A DNA stretch of 64,000 nucleotides, from positions 231,963 through 295,962 of the forward strand of contig CBDCCU010000004.1 in the NCBI GenBank assembly GCA_965214955.1, written 5' to 3'. A program made the translations under genes and the position numbers. The notes under the pieces were generated by a model. That model was given only the letters and a program-made list of their open reading frames with translations, was not told where the DNA came from and did no database searches. Of the stretch, positions 42,084 through 50,671 are shown piece by piece. Position 1 is the stretch's first letter. Each line of letters opens with the position of its first letter. This DNA comes from Aliikangiella sp965214955. GTDB lineage: Bacteria; Pseudomonadota; Gammaproteobacteria; Enterobacterales; Kangiellaceae.

Positions 42084-42425
42084 TCAACATTCGTTATTAA
42101 TTGATTCAAGCACAGCAGAGGTTTGCCTTAATACTTGATCATTCCAAAACCGTAAAACTTTATACCCTTGCAATTCAAGACGAGAAGTTCGTAATTGATC
42201 TGAGGCTTTATTGTCTAAATGCTGACTTCCATCTAACTCAATAATCAATTTTTGATCTCTACAAACAAAATCGACAATATATGGAGATATAACAAACTGT
42301 CTGTAAAATTTTAAACCGTTAAATCGCCTTGCTCTTAAATAGTACCAAAGCTTTTTTTCTGCATCGGTTTGGTTTGTTCTTAATTCTTTCGCTCTTTTTC
42401 TTAACGTTTGAATATCCGTATTCAT
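42084..42425 (-). CDS. DUF559 endonuclease-fold protein
   Basis: A 113-residue protein of the DUF559 group (Vsr/very-short-patch-repair-like fold). The sequence ETFW-type head is here AEKKLWYYLRARRFNGLKFYRQ, followed by YIVDFVCRDQKLIIELDGSQH (Asp and Glu that would hold the metal) and a C-terminal RLELQGYKVLRFWNDQVL. Members are often found beside repeat regions and transposon-like DNA. It lies immediately upstream of an array of tandem GC-rich palindromes. A physiological role is not established. Confidence 0.82.
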   Translation of the reverse strand: MNTDIQTLRKRAKELRTNQTDAEKKLWYYLRARRFNGLKFYRQFVISPYIVDFVCRDQKLIIELDGSQHLDNKASDQLRTSRLELQGYKVLRFWNDQVLRQTSAVLESINNEC

Positions 42426-42451
42426 TATTTTTTCCTTCTAGCTTAACCACT

Positions 42452-42920
42452 TCCCTCTCCCTAAGAGAGAGGGAGTAAAAAAACAAGTTCCCTCTCCTTT
42501 GAAGGAGAGGGTTAGGGAGAGGTAGAAAACTCTATTGCTAAACCTATTTACATTGTAGCTTCGATTAAAACTCTCCCCTCTCCCCAGCCCTCTCCCTAAG
42601 GGAGAGGGAGTGAAAAAACAAGTTCCCTCTCCTTTGAAGGAGAGGGTTAGGGAGAGGTAGAAAACTATCTGTAATTTCCTATCTATAAATCAACCACTCC
42701 CCTCTCCCCAGCCCTCTCCCTAAGGGAGAGGGAGTAAAAAATAAGTTCCCTCTCCTTTGAAGGAGAGGGTTAGGGAGAGGTAGAAAATTCTATTGCTAAA
42801 CCTATTTACATTGTAGCTTCGATTAAAACTCTCCCCTCTCCCCAGCCCTCTCCCTAAGGGAGAGGGAGTAAAAAAATAAGTTCCCTCTCCTTTGAAGGAG
42901 AGGGTTAGGGAGAGGTAGAA
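42452..42920. repeat. Four tandem copies of a GC-rich palindromic repeat (CCCTCTCC type)
   Basis: Each copy has a hairpin CCCTCTCCCTAAGGGAGAGGG, then a short A-rich spacer, and a second hairpin with CCCTCTCCTTTGAAGGAGAG. Copies begin at about 42452, 42588, 42709 and 42846. A linking segment (TCTATTGCTAAACCTATTTA onward) recurs at 42531 and 42788, so the higher-order period is about 257 bp. The first copy is slightly damaged (CTAAGAGAGAGG). The array separates the DUF559 gene from the E2 gene of the branched-chain oxoacid dehydrogenase locus. Confidence 0.9.
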
Positions 42921-42951
42921 AGCTTAATTACTAAACTCTGTCTATAAAAAA

Positions 42952-44235
42952 CTACTCCCCCCAATTCTCAATCACACTAACAAAGTGACTTAAAAACAAA
43001 TTGGTTTGATGTGCATCGAGCGCGCGGTGATCAATGCTTAAGGATACATAACATTTTGGTTTAATTACCATCGTATCAACACCATTAATCTCTTCAACCA
43101 CTACGCGTTTTTCTAACTTTCCAACCCCTAAAATAGCCACTTGGGGCTGATTGATAATAATTGGGGTAGCAAATAAACTACCACTCACGCCATGATTAGA
43201 AATAGTAATAGTGCCATTTTTCATATCACTAGGGGTTAACTTACCATCACGAGCCTTTTCGGTCATTTTGCCTAATCGCTCGGATATTTCAAATAAGTTC
43301 ATGGCTTGAACTTGCTCAATCACAGGAACCACCAAACCAGCATCACCTAGCGCTGTGCCGACACCAATATTCACATCGCTAAATATCTCTAAAGCATCAT
43401 CATGAAAACGCGCATTGGTTTGCGGCACTTGCTTAACTGCTTGCGCCATAGCCGCCAAAAAGTATGAAGTGAACGTGAGTTTCACCCCGAGATCTGCAAA
43501 TTCTTTTTTATGCCATTTTCTGTGTTCAATAATATTGCTCATATCCATTTCAAACACGCTGGTTACATGAGGTGAAGTTTCTAATAAACTTTCTACCATA
43601 TGACTAGCAATAGACTTACGCATTTGACTATGCGGAACCATTTCGCCTTGCAGTGCTCGGCTTTCTCTTTGCACCGATTGATAAGGCGAGTTTGATTTTG
43701 GCTGGTCGGTTTTAATTTTTTCAGAATTAACTTGATTGACTTGCTTTTTCTCAATAGGTGTAGGATTTTTCAAATAGGCCAACACATCATCGCGTGTCAC
43801 TCTGCCGCGTTTACCGCTACCGATGATCGGTTCAATGGATAGATTATTTTCTCTTAGTAATCGTCTTACCGCTGGACTAACCAAATCGCTAGCGCTAGTA
43901 TCATCTGAATTACTAATTAATGTATTACTGACTTGGGTTTTTTGAGGCTCAACAGTTTTTTCACTGGCTGTTTGTTGAGAAGACTTTTCTAAATCTAGGC
44001 TTAATTTTCCTAATACTTTCTCTGGCGCAACATCATCGCCAACTTGGGCGATAATTTCACTGACTACGCCTGTCTCTGTGGCGCAAACTTCCATTACCAC
44101 TTTATCAGTTTCTAACTCTGCAACCGGATCACCCGCCTTAACTAAGTCGCCTTCTTTTACCACCCACGCGGCTAATGTTGCCGATGTTCCTTCGAGCTGC
44201 CCTTCTGGCAATAATATGTCGATTAATTTACTCAT
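42952..44235 (-). CDS. bkdB: Branched-chain 2-oxoacid dehydrogenase E2 (dihydrolipoyl acyltransferase)
   Basis: About 427 residues from the ATG at 44235, which has GGGAGG 9 bp upstream; a longer frame would start inside the E1 gene. The lipoyl domain occupies about 1-75, with ELETDKVVMEVCATETG (lipoyl Lys46). A peripheral subunit-binding domain follows (SDLVSPAVRRLLRENNL then GKRGRVTRDDVLAYL), and then the catalytic domain with the C-terminal SIDHRALDAHQTNLFL (active His and Asp). It transfers the acyl group of branched-chain 2-oxoacids to CoA. It follows the frameshifted E1 gene after 13 bp, so an operon is certain in layout. Confidence 0.92.
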   Translation of the reverse strand: MSKLIDILLPEGQLEGTSATLAAWVVKEGDLVKAGDPVAELETDKVVMEVCATETGVVSEIIAQVGDDVAPEKVLGKLSLDLEKSSQQTASEKTVEPQKTQVSNTLISNSDDTSASDLVSPAVRRLLRENNLSIEPIIGSGKRGRVTRDDVLAYLKNPTPIEKKQVNQVNSEKIKTDQPKSNSPYQSVQRESRALQGEMVPHSQMRKSIASHMVESLLETSPHVTSVFEMDMSNIIEHRKWHKKEFADLGVKLTFTSYFLAAMAQAVKQVPQTNARFHDDALEIFSDVNIGVGTALGDAGLVVPVIEQVQAMNLFEISERLGKMTEKARDGKLTPSDMKNGTITISNHGVSGSLFATPIIINQPQVAILGVGKLEKRVVVEEINGVDTMVIKPKCYVSLSIDHRALDAHQTNLFLSHFVSVIENWGE

Positions 44236-44248
44236 AGTTATTGCCTCC

Positions 44249-46345
44249 CTAAAACTCAATAATTGACTGCATACTAGCTTTTATTTTCTCAACGCTTGGC
44301 ACGGCTTCATGTAATAGATGAATATTATGTGGGTTAGGAATATCTGGCATGGTTAGTCGCTCTATTGGCGCATCTAAATCGAAAAAAGCTTCTTTGGCTA
44401 AGGTTGCCGAAATTTCTGCACCAAAACCAGCGGTTAAATTATCTTCGTGAACAATTAAGCAGCGCCCAGTCTTTTTAACCGACTCTAACACCATGGCTTT
44501 GTCCCACGGTTGAATGGTGCGTAAATCAATGACCTCAACTCCGTTAGCTAAATCTAATGCAGCAATTTCACAGCGTTCAACCATAGCTCCCCATGTAACC
44601 ACGGTGAGCTTATGTCCTTGGATGATTAATTTGCCTTTACCAAATGGGATCGCATAATCATCTCCTGGGTAAGGCCTTCTTGCCCAGCGATTATCAGCAA
44701 AAAACGATGCTCAAAGAAAATGGTCGGGTTGTTATCTCGCAAGGCTGTACGCATTAATCCCTACGGCATCTTCGGCATTGGATGGCATAGCTAGCTGCCA
44801 ACCTGTTTTATGTGCCCATTCCACTTCATCGGACATAGAATGCCAAGGATCACCACGCCCTGCAAAACCACCAGGAATTCTTACCACCATTGGCGCGGCA
44901 AATTGATTGTTTGTACGCCAGCGCATAATGCCAGTGTCGGTTAGTTGCTCGGCGGCAGGCTCTGCGTATTTTCTAAATTGAATTTCAGGCACAGGCATTA
45001 AACCCGCTAAAGCCATGCCTACTGATCGTCCAATAATACCTTCTTCTGAAAGGCTGGTATCAAAAACTCTGCGGTTTCCATACTTTTCATTTAAACCCAA
45101 AGTAGCGGCATGAACACCACCTTTAGGGCCAACATCTTCACCAAATACCAATACTTTAGGATTGGTGGCAAGCTCATAATCGAGCGTATACGAATAGCAG
45201 TAAGCATATTTAAACGCGCACCTTGCGGATTGGGCTGCTCACTGGTTTGTGGGAACTGATAATCATCGGCATGTAACCCGCCACGAAGCTGAACTTCAGG
45301 GTTGTTATAAGCATCTTTTTCGGCATAAACATAGCGTTTTAACTTATCCACACTAGGCTCTGGACGTTGCTTGGCTTTTTCCACGGCATCTTTTACTGCC
45401 TTATAAGCTTTTTCTTCTAAAGCTTTCCATTGCTCCGCTGTAACCACTTGATAGCCTTCGAGGTAATCTTTTAGTTTTGGCAAAGGATCATTTTTTTGCT
45501 CGTCGGCAATCATTTCATCGGGCTTATAAGTTTGGGTATCTTGAAAGGTATGTCCGCAAAGCCTTGGTACTTTTAATCTGAGTAAACAAGTGCCTAAACC
45601 TGCGCGAGTATAATCAATGGCTTCTTTAATGAGTTTAGGTGCTTCTATCGGGCAAGTGCCGTCACCATCAACAATTTTTAAATTTTTATAGGCGCTCAAG
45701 TTAGCTACTTGATCACCACCGGGTGTTTGCACTTCTTGCGGAACCGAAATGCCATAACCATTATCTTCAATATAAAAGAGATGAGGTAGTTCGTTGGCGG
45801 TAGATATATTTAATGCTGCCCAAAAAACCACTAGTAGACATCGATGAATCACCGCCCATTGAAACACCAATTGCGCCGCGATAAGCTTCATCTTTTAATT
45901 CATCTCTATGATAAACAACCGATTGCGCCAACCAGAAATAGGCGAGTATTGAGAGCCAACCCCGCCACACATAGGAAACAGCATTGCCCCTTTGCGATTA
46001 ACATTAGGATAATTACAACACCACACCAATATCGCGACCATCACTATAACCACCCGACTTTGCCATTGGCGAAGCCACAGCATCTTCTATGTCAAGCCCT
46101 AGGGATAACACAAATGGGCGCGAACGATAGTAGCCCGTTGCGCCATCGTGCGGATGGTTAAGCATACAACCAATTAATATTTGCGCTAAATCGTGCCCAC
46201 GAGCCGAAAACTGATTAAATACTAGCTTTGCTGGAACAAGCTCTTGCTCTTCAATATCGTCCATTGCTCTTGAAAGAAGTAAGGTATAAACCACCTTTTC
46301 CCAATCGAAATGTTCACTAGGAGCTTTATTATCTGTCATTATCAC
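44249..46345 (-). pseudogene. Branched-chain 2-oxoacid dehydrogenase E1 (alpha-beta fusion), six frameshifts
   Basis: The conserved sequence of a single E1 protein fusing alpha (TPP-binding) and beta (transketolase-like) subunits can be followed through all three minus-strand frames. Breaks occur at about 46015-46019 (one T too many after GTGGTG), 45926-45932 (GG for GGG), 45822-45827 (six T for five, inside the TPP motif GGDSSMSTSGFWAALN), 45187-45191 (one base missing), 44756-44759 (one base too many) and 44691-44700 (one base missing). Between the breaks the protein is well conserved: the start MTDNKAPSEHFDWEKV, MCGGVGSQYSPISGW, YIEDNGYGISVPQEV, and the beta part VFGEDVGPKGGVHAATLGLN and PGDDYAIPFGKG. 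E1 with E2 and E3 decarboxylates the oxoacids of Val, Leu and Ile. As written, the gene cannot make a full protein. Sequencing or assembly error is a serious alternative to true decay. Confidence 0.85.
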
Positions 46346-46470
46346 TGTCCTAAAATTAACTTTCTAAAGTCAACTGGCTAGCCCAGCAATGGTCGTTACA
46401 GCCGTGAATATACTGAGCAATTGTATGGACAGATTATAAGATAATTTAATTTGTATTTTCAATAATATAT

Positions 46471-46482
46471 TTGCAATTGCAA
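46471..46482. promoter_or_regulatory. Palindrome upstream of the E1-E2 operon
   Basis: TTGCAATTGCAA is a perfect 12-bp palindrome about 126 bp before the E1 start, in an AT-rich gap. It is a candidate operator for the branched-chain degradation operon, but no known consensus is matched. Confidence 0.25.
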
Positions 46483-46516
46483 TTATTTAATTGAAAAATC
46501 AGTATAGCCTAACAAC

Positions 46517-47335
46517 TTACCAAATAGCGGGGTCTACTTGATACAAGCCTTTAAGTTGTAAATATAAGCTTTTATGTTGTGCTAATAATGACTTAGGTTG
46601 CTCAAAAAATACCTCACTAGCGACTGCAAAAAACTCAGCAGGATTGGTTGCTCCATAGCTATCGAGCAATGTTGATTGATTTGTTTTGGTTTGAAAGCGC
46701 AGTTTTTCATATTCATTAGAAAGCACCTTCGACCAACACTTCTGGTTATTATGTCTTAAATAAGGTGCACCATTAGCCGCACCCGTTTCTTGATCGAGCT
46801 GATGGGCAAATTCGTGAATAACCACATTTTGTCCATCATTAGCATCTTGAGCGCCAGCTTTGGTGTCATGCCAAGACAATATAACTTTACCTAGCTCCCA
46901 AGACTCACCACTTAATACCCTTTCATTACTTTGTAATACACCCGCGCCATCCTTATGAGAATGGGTGGTAATAAATGCCGCAGGATAAACATAAATTGAC
47001 TTTAGTTTAGGGTAATAATTGGTTTTACGATTTAACAATAACAAACAAGCTTGAGCGGCGATGGTTACTTTGATCTCATCATTAATTTCTATACCTTCAA
47101 AGCCATAAAATTGTTTTTCATTTAAAAAAATTAGTATATGTTGTTTTAGTTGCAATTGAAGATCAGATGGCATTCCATAAAAGTAAGGCACATTTTTGCG
47201 CAGTATTTCACGCCACTTTTTAGGGAATGGTAGTGATGCAACTTGCTGGCGCTTTCTTTTTATCCATTGTGGTTTCAGTAAGATATATCCAATTAAGGTT
47301 AAAACTGACAAAATAATAATAAATAGTGGTTCCAT
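46517..47335 (-). CDS. mtfA: MtfA-type zinc-dependent peptidase (Mlc titration factor family)
   Basis: A 272-residue protein with one N-terminal membrane helix (about 4-22) and a metalloprotease domain. The zinc motif is HEFAHQLDQETG (about residues 177-188), with the third ligand likely in NPAEFFAVASEVFFEQ. The family member in E. coli, MtfA, binds and inactivates the glucose repressor Mlc. Here the N-terminal helix suggests a membrane-attached form. It appears to be monocistronic and is separated by 170 bp from the dehydrogenase operon. Confidence 0.88.
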   Translation of the reverse strand: MEPLFIIILSVLTLIGYILLKPQWIKRKRQQVASLPFPKKWREILRKNVPYFYGMPSDLQLQLKQHILIFLNEKQFYGFEGIEINDEIKVTIAAQACLLLLNRKTNYYPKLKSIYVYPAAFITTHSHKDGAGVLQSNERVLSGESWELGKVILSWHDTKAGAQDANDGQNVVIHEFAHQLDQETGAANGAPYLRHNNQKCWSKVLSNEYEKLRFQTKTNQSTLLDSYGATNPAEFFAVASEVFFEQPKSLLAQHKSLYLQLKGLYQVDPAIW

Positions 47336-47481
47336 AAAACTTTAATATTTCTCTAAATAAATCGTTAGATATTATCTTGAGGTGAATTTTTAATATTCAA
47401 GAGGGGAAAATGGTTTGTTACAAAGAGGAAAGTGCAGCTAGATACACTTTTCCACCTATGCACAAAGAAATAAGAAAAGAT

Positions 47482-48603
47482 CTAATTTAACTGACAAGGA
47501 TTATAAAGTGGATTTTTCGATTTTCTAATGGCTTCTTTATGCAGTCTTATTACCGCTTTATCTTCAGGAAAATTTAATAATGAGTCGTACCAATAATCGA
47601 GTAGTTCATCGTCAAAATAAGCTAAATTAAATGCTTTATTAGAAAACCAATTTCCACTATTGAATTTTTCTCTCTGCTTTTTAATATTCTCTATCTCAAA
47701 TTGATCATCAATCACACTATAAGTCGACTCTAAAAGCTGCAAACCAATACCTTGTAATATTAAAGTTTTACTTTCTCTAAATAGTTTTTCTCCAATACTA
47801 GAGCATAAATAACCAATGTCTATTCGCTTTTTTGAGTTCTCATTACAAAAATCAAATATCTTAGATATCGAAGGTAAAACTACTGCGGCAGAAGTTCCAA
47901 TAGCAGCAAAAATTCTTGCTCGTTTGTCTGCTATACCAATTTGCTGATAGGCTAAATCAAAGAGTAAAATAAAGTTTCCCCACTGCTCATCATAGATTGG
48001 TGCAGCAACAGTATTGCGGAGAGATTCAATAGCGCTTTCGGTGTCATTGTTAAGGATATCAATACTTGCTTTAACAAACCAAGATGCACCATTATTTTGG
48101 TTTTGAGCTATAATTTCATCAATGTCTGAACTAGCACAAGCTTTTAAATTATTATTTAAAGAGCATTGTGATAAATAAAAATAACTTAGTGCTTTTTTTT
48201 CAAGACCTGAATTCAGACTATCTATATATTTTTTCACAAGAGTTAAATCATTATTTTCATCAGGTAAAACCATAAAATAAGCAGCTTGAGTTATTGTCGA
48301 GGGATTATTTTTCCAACTATTTAATACCTTCTTTATGTCAACTAAATCATCATACTCATCGAATAACTTATCATCAACGCTACCACAATCAACGATATAT
48401 TCAGTAGAACCTTCTTCATTTTCAAGTGGAGAAACCACACCAGACAAGGGCTTAATCTTTGCTTTAACTTTATTAAAATTTTGCTCTGGCTCAGACTCCT
48501 CTGGAAAAGTTACCTGCTTATCAACTAGTTTATTTTTACTACTTAAAAACCAATATAAGCCACTAACAAAAATCAAAATAATAATCACTAAATATTTTCT
48601 CAT
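47482..48603 (-). CDS. Hypothetical protein with N-terminal membrane anchor (373 aa)
   Basis: A 373-residue protein with one hydrophobic segment at residues about 4-19 (YLVIIILIFVSGLYWFL), which may be a signal anchor. The rest is a largely helical periplasmic or exposed region with Asn/Leu-rich stretches and possible short alpha-alpha repeats (WFVKASIDILNNDTESAIES resembles a TPR-like helix pair). I do not recognise the family. Cysteines at about 144, 152 and 256-266 may form disulphides. It follows uup on the same strand, but the 41-bp gap gives no clue to function. Confidence 0.6.
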   Translation of the reverse strand: MRKYLVIIILIFVSGLYWFLSSKNKLVDKQVTFPEESEPEQNFNKVKAKIKPLSGVVSPLENEEGSTEYIVDCGSVDDKLFDEYDDLVDIKKVLNSWKNNPSTITQAAYFMVLPDENNDLTLVKKYIDSLNSGLEKKALSYFYLSQCSLNNNLKACASSDIDEIIAQNQNNGASWFVKASIDILNNDTESAIESLRNTVAAPIYDEQWGNFILLFDLAYQQIGIADKRARIFAAIGTSAAVVLPSISKIFDFCNENSKKRIDIGYLCSSIGEKLFRESKTLILQGIGLQLLESTYSVIDDQFEIENIKKQREKFNSGNWFSNKAFNLAYFDDELLDYWYDSLLNFPEDKAVIRLHKEAIRKSKNPLYNPCQLN

Positions 48604-48644
48604 TTTTGTTCCATCGAATTGAATTTATTTTGCAATTGAATCGC

Positions 48645-50536
48645 TTATCCTTTTTTCGCTTCCAGCTCATCCCACAATTCATAATCAGCACTTAACTGCT
48701 CTTGAATATTTTCAAATTCTTTAACTACTTCATCGGCTTTTTCTCTGTCTTGGTAAAAATTGGGATCAGCCATTAAGCTTTCTATCTCTGCAATTTTAGC
48801 TTCTGCACCTTCAATTTTTGTGGCAGCTCATCAAGCATACGCTGTTCTTTATAAGACAGTTTTACTGTTTTATTTTTTGCTTTTGTTTTATCTTTTTTAT
48901 CAGCAACTGCTTTCACTATTTTAGGTTTGGCTTGTTCAAAATAATGCATCCATTCTTGATAGCCGCCAACAATTTCGACAATTTGATATTGGTTTGAGCT
49001 TTGATCTAATGGTGGCAGTTGATTATCAAAAACTAAAAGTTCTGAGCAGCAATTATCTAAAAATAATCTATCGTGACTTATAATTAAAACCGTAGCTTTT
49101 ATTTCTACCAACATTTGCTCTAAAATTTCTAAGGTTTCAACATCTAAATCATTTGTTGGCTCATCAAGCACAAATAAATTGGCTGGCTTGGTAAATAATT
49201 TAGCTAATAAAAGTCGATTAATTTCTCCGCCCGAAAGAGAACTTGCTGGCGCTCTCACATTATCGGCTGAAAAATTAAAATCACTCATATAACTAATTAC
49301 GTGCAAATCTTTTCCATCAACGGTAACAAAGTCTTTGCCTTCGGCAATGTTATCGGCAACGGTTTTATTTAAGTCGATGGCTTCTCTTAGTTGGTCAAAA
49401 TAAGCCACTTCAATATTGTCACTTAAGGTTAACTCACCAGAATGAGGCGCTATTTTTCCTAGCAAAGTTTTAATAAATGTTGTTTTACCGCTGCCGTTAT
49501 CACCTAATATTCCAATTTTATCGCCTTTTTGTAATACCCATGAAAAGGGTAAATTTAATGGTCTGTCGTAACCGACTTGTAGCTCTTTCATTTTGGCGAC
49601 AATTTTACTACCTGCCATTTCTACGCTGGCTTTTATTTTGCTGGTACCCATTTGGTTTCTGCGTTGGCTTCGCTCTTCGCGCATTTTTTTAAGCGCTCTC
49701 ACCCTGCCTTCATTGCGGGTTCTACGTGCTTTAATGCCTTGTCTTATCCAAACTTCTTCTTGAGCGAGCTTTTTATCAAATTCCGAATTAACTTTGGCTT
49801 CATCTTTCAATTGCAATGCTTTAAGTTCGGTATATTTTTGGTAGTTGCCAGGAAAGAAATGAATATGTCCGCGATCAAGTTCCATAATGGTATCGGCTAC
49901 TTTATTTACAAACTGACGATCATGCGACACAAATAACAAGGCGCCTTTAAAGCCAATAAGCTGATCTTCGAGCCATTGGATACTACTTAAATCTAAGTGG
50001 TTTGTCGGCTCATCTAAAATCAACAAATCAGGTGATTGAACCAAAGCTTTAGCCAGTGCTGCTCTACGCCGCCAACCACCAGATAAATCTGACATTTTAA
50101 TATCGCCATCTAAGTCTAAGCGCGATAAAGTTTGCTTTACTCTCGTTTCAATGGTCCAGCCATCAAAAGCATTAATTTTCGATTCTAACTCAGCTACTTT
50201 AGGGGAGTTCATATCGGTCATTATCAATGATTGATAGTCCTCAACCCATTGTTTAACCTCGGCTAACCCCGATTCAACAAATTCTCGAATAGATTGTGAT
50301 GTTTTTTCTGGCAGTGCTTGAGGTAAAAAGCCGATATGATGATTTTTTGAGCGATTAATCACCCCATCATCTAAGGCAACCTCATTATTAATCACTTTTA
50401 GTAACGTTGATTTACCTGTGCCATTACGACCAACCAAACAAACTTTTTGCTTAGACTCAATAGCAAACGATGCTTTATCTAGCAGTATTTGAGGGCCATA
50501 AGCCAGTGAAATTTTATCGCCGCGAATTAAGGACAT
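48645..50536 (-). CDS. uup: ABC-F ATPase Uup, C-terminus broken by one frameshift
   Basis: A soluble ABC-F protein with two nucleotide-binding domains: Walker A GRNGTGKST (about 35-43) and GDNGSGKTT (about 345), signatures LSGGWRRRAAL and LSGGEINRLLL, and the Walker B pair LLILDEPTNHLD and LFVLDEPTNDLD. The linker between them is highly basic, as in translation-associated ABC-F factors. As written the frame stops at 48782 (LKVQKLKLQR). One extra A in a five-A run (plus-strand T-run 48815-48819) restores the conserved Uup tail: IEGAEAKIAEIESLMADP, then FYQDREKADEVV to DELEAKKG, stopping at 48645. Uup takes part in ribosome and replication stability. The lesion removes only the C-terminal coiled-coil. 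Confidence 0.9.
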
Positions 50537-50615
50537 GTATTACCCAATTGAATGATTTGATTGGTTAATTTTATCAAACAAAATTAGGGCTTAACATCAA
50601 AAGGAAAAATTATAG

Positions 50616-50650
50616 GCAAAAAAATACGGAAGAGGTTAGGCTCTTCCGTA
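50616..50650 (-). terminator. Terminator of the PKD subtilase gene
   Basis: A perfect 10-bp stem TACGGAAGAG (50625-50634) with CTCTTCCGTA (50641-50650) and a 6-nt loop. On the minus strand it is followed by seven T-rich bases. It lies 22 bp after the gene's stop codon. Confidence 0.85.
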
Positions 50651-50671
50651 CCGACAAAAGCTACTGATTAA

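Noticed and set aside
42452..42920. CRISPR array
   Set aside because: Units are palindromic and of unequal length, the intervening segments are themselves repeated and not unique spacers, and there are no cas genes.
44249..46345. Programmed ribosomal frameshifting in the E1 gene
   Set aside because: Six changes of both signs at unrelated sites, with no common slippery sequence, cannot be programmed; error or decay is much more likely.
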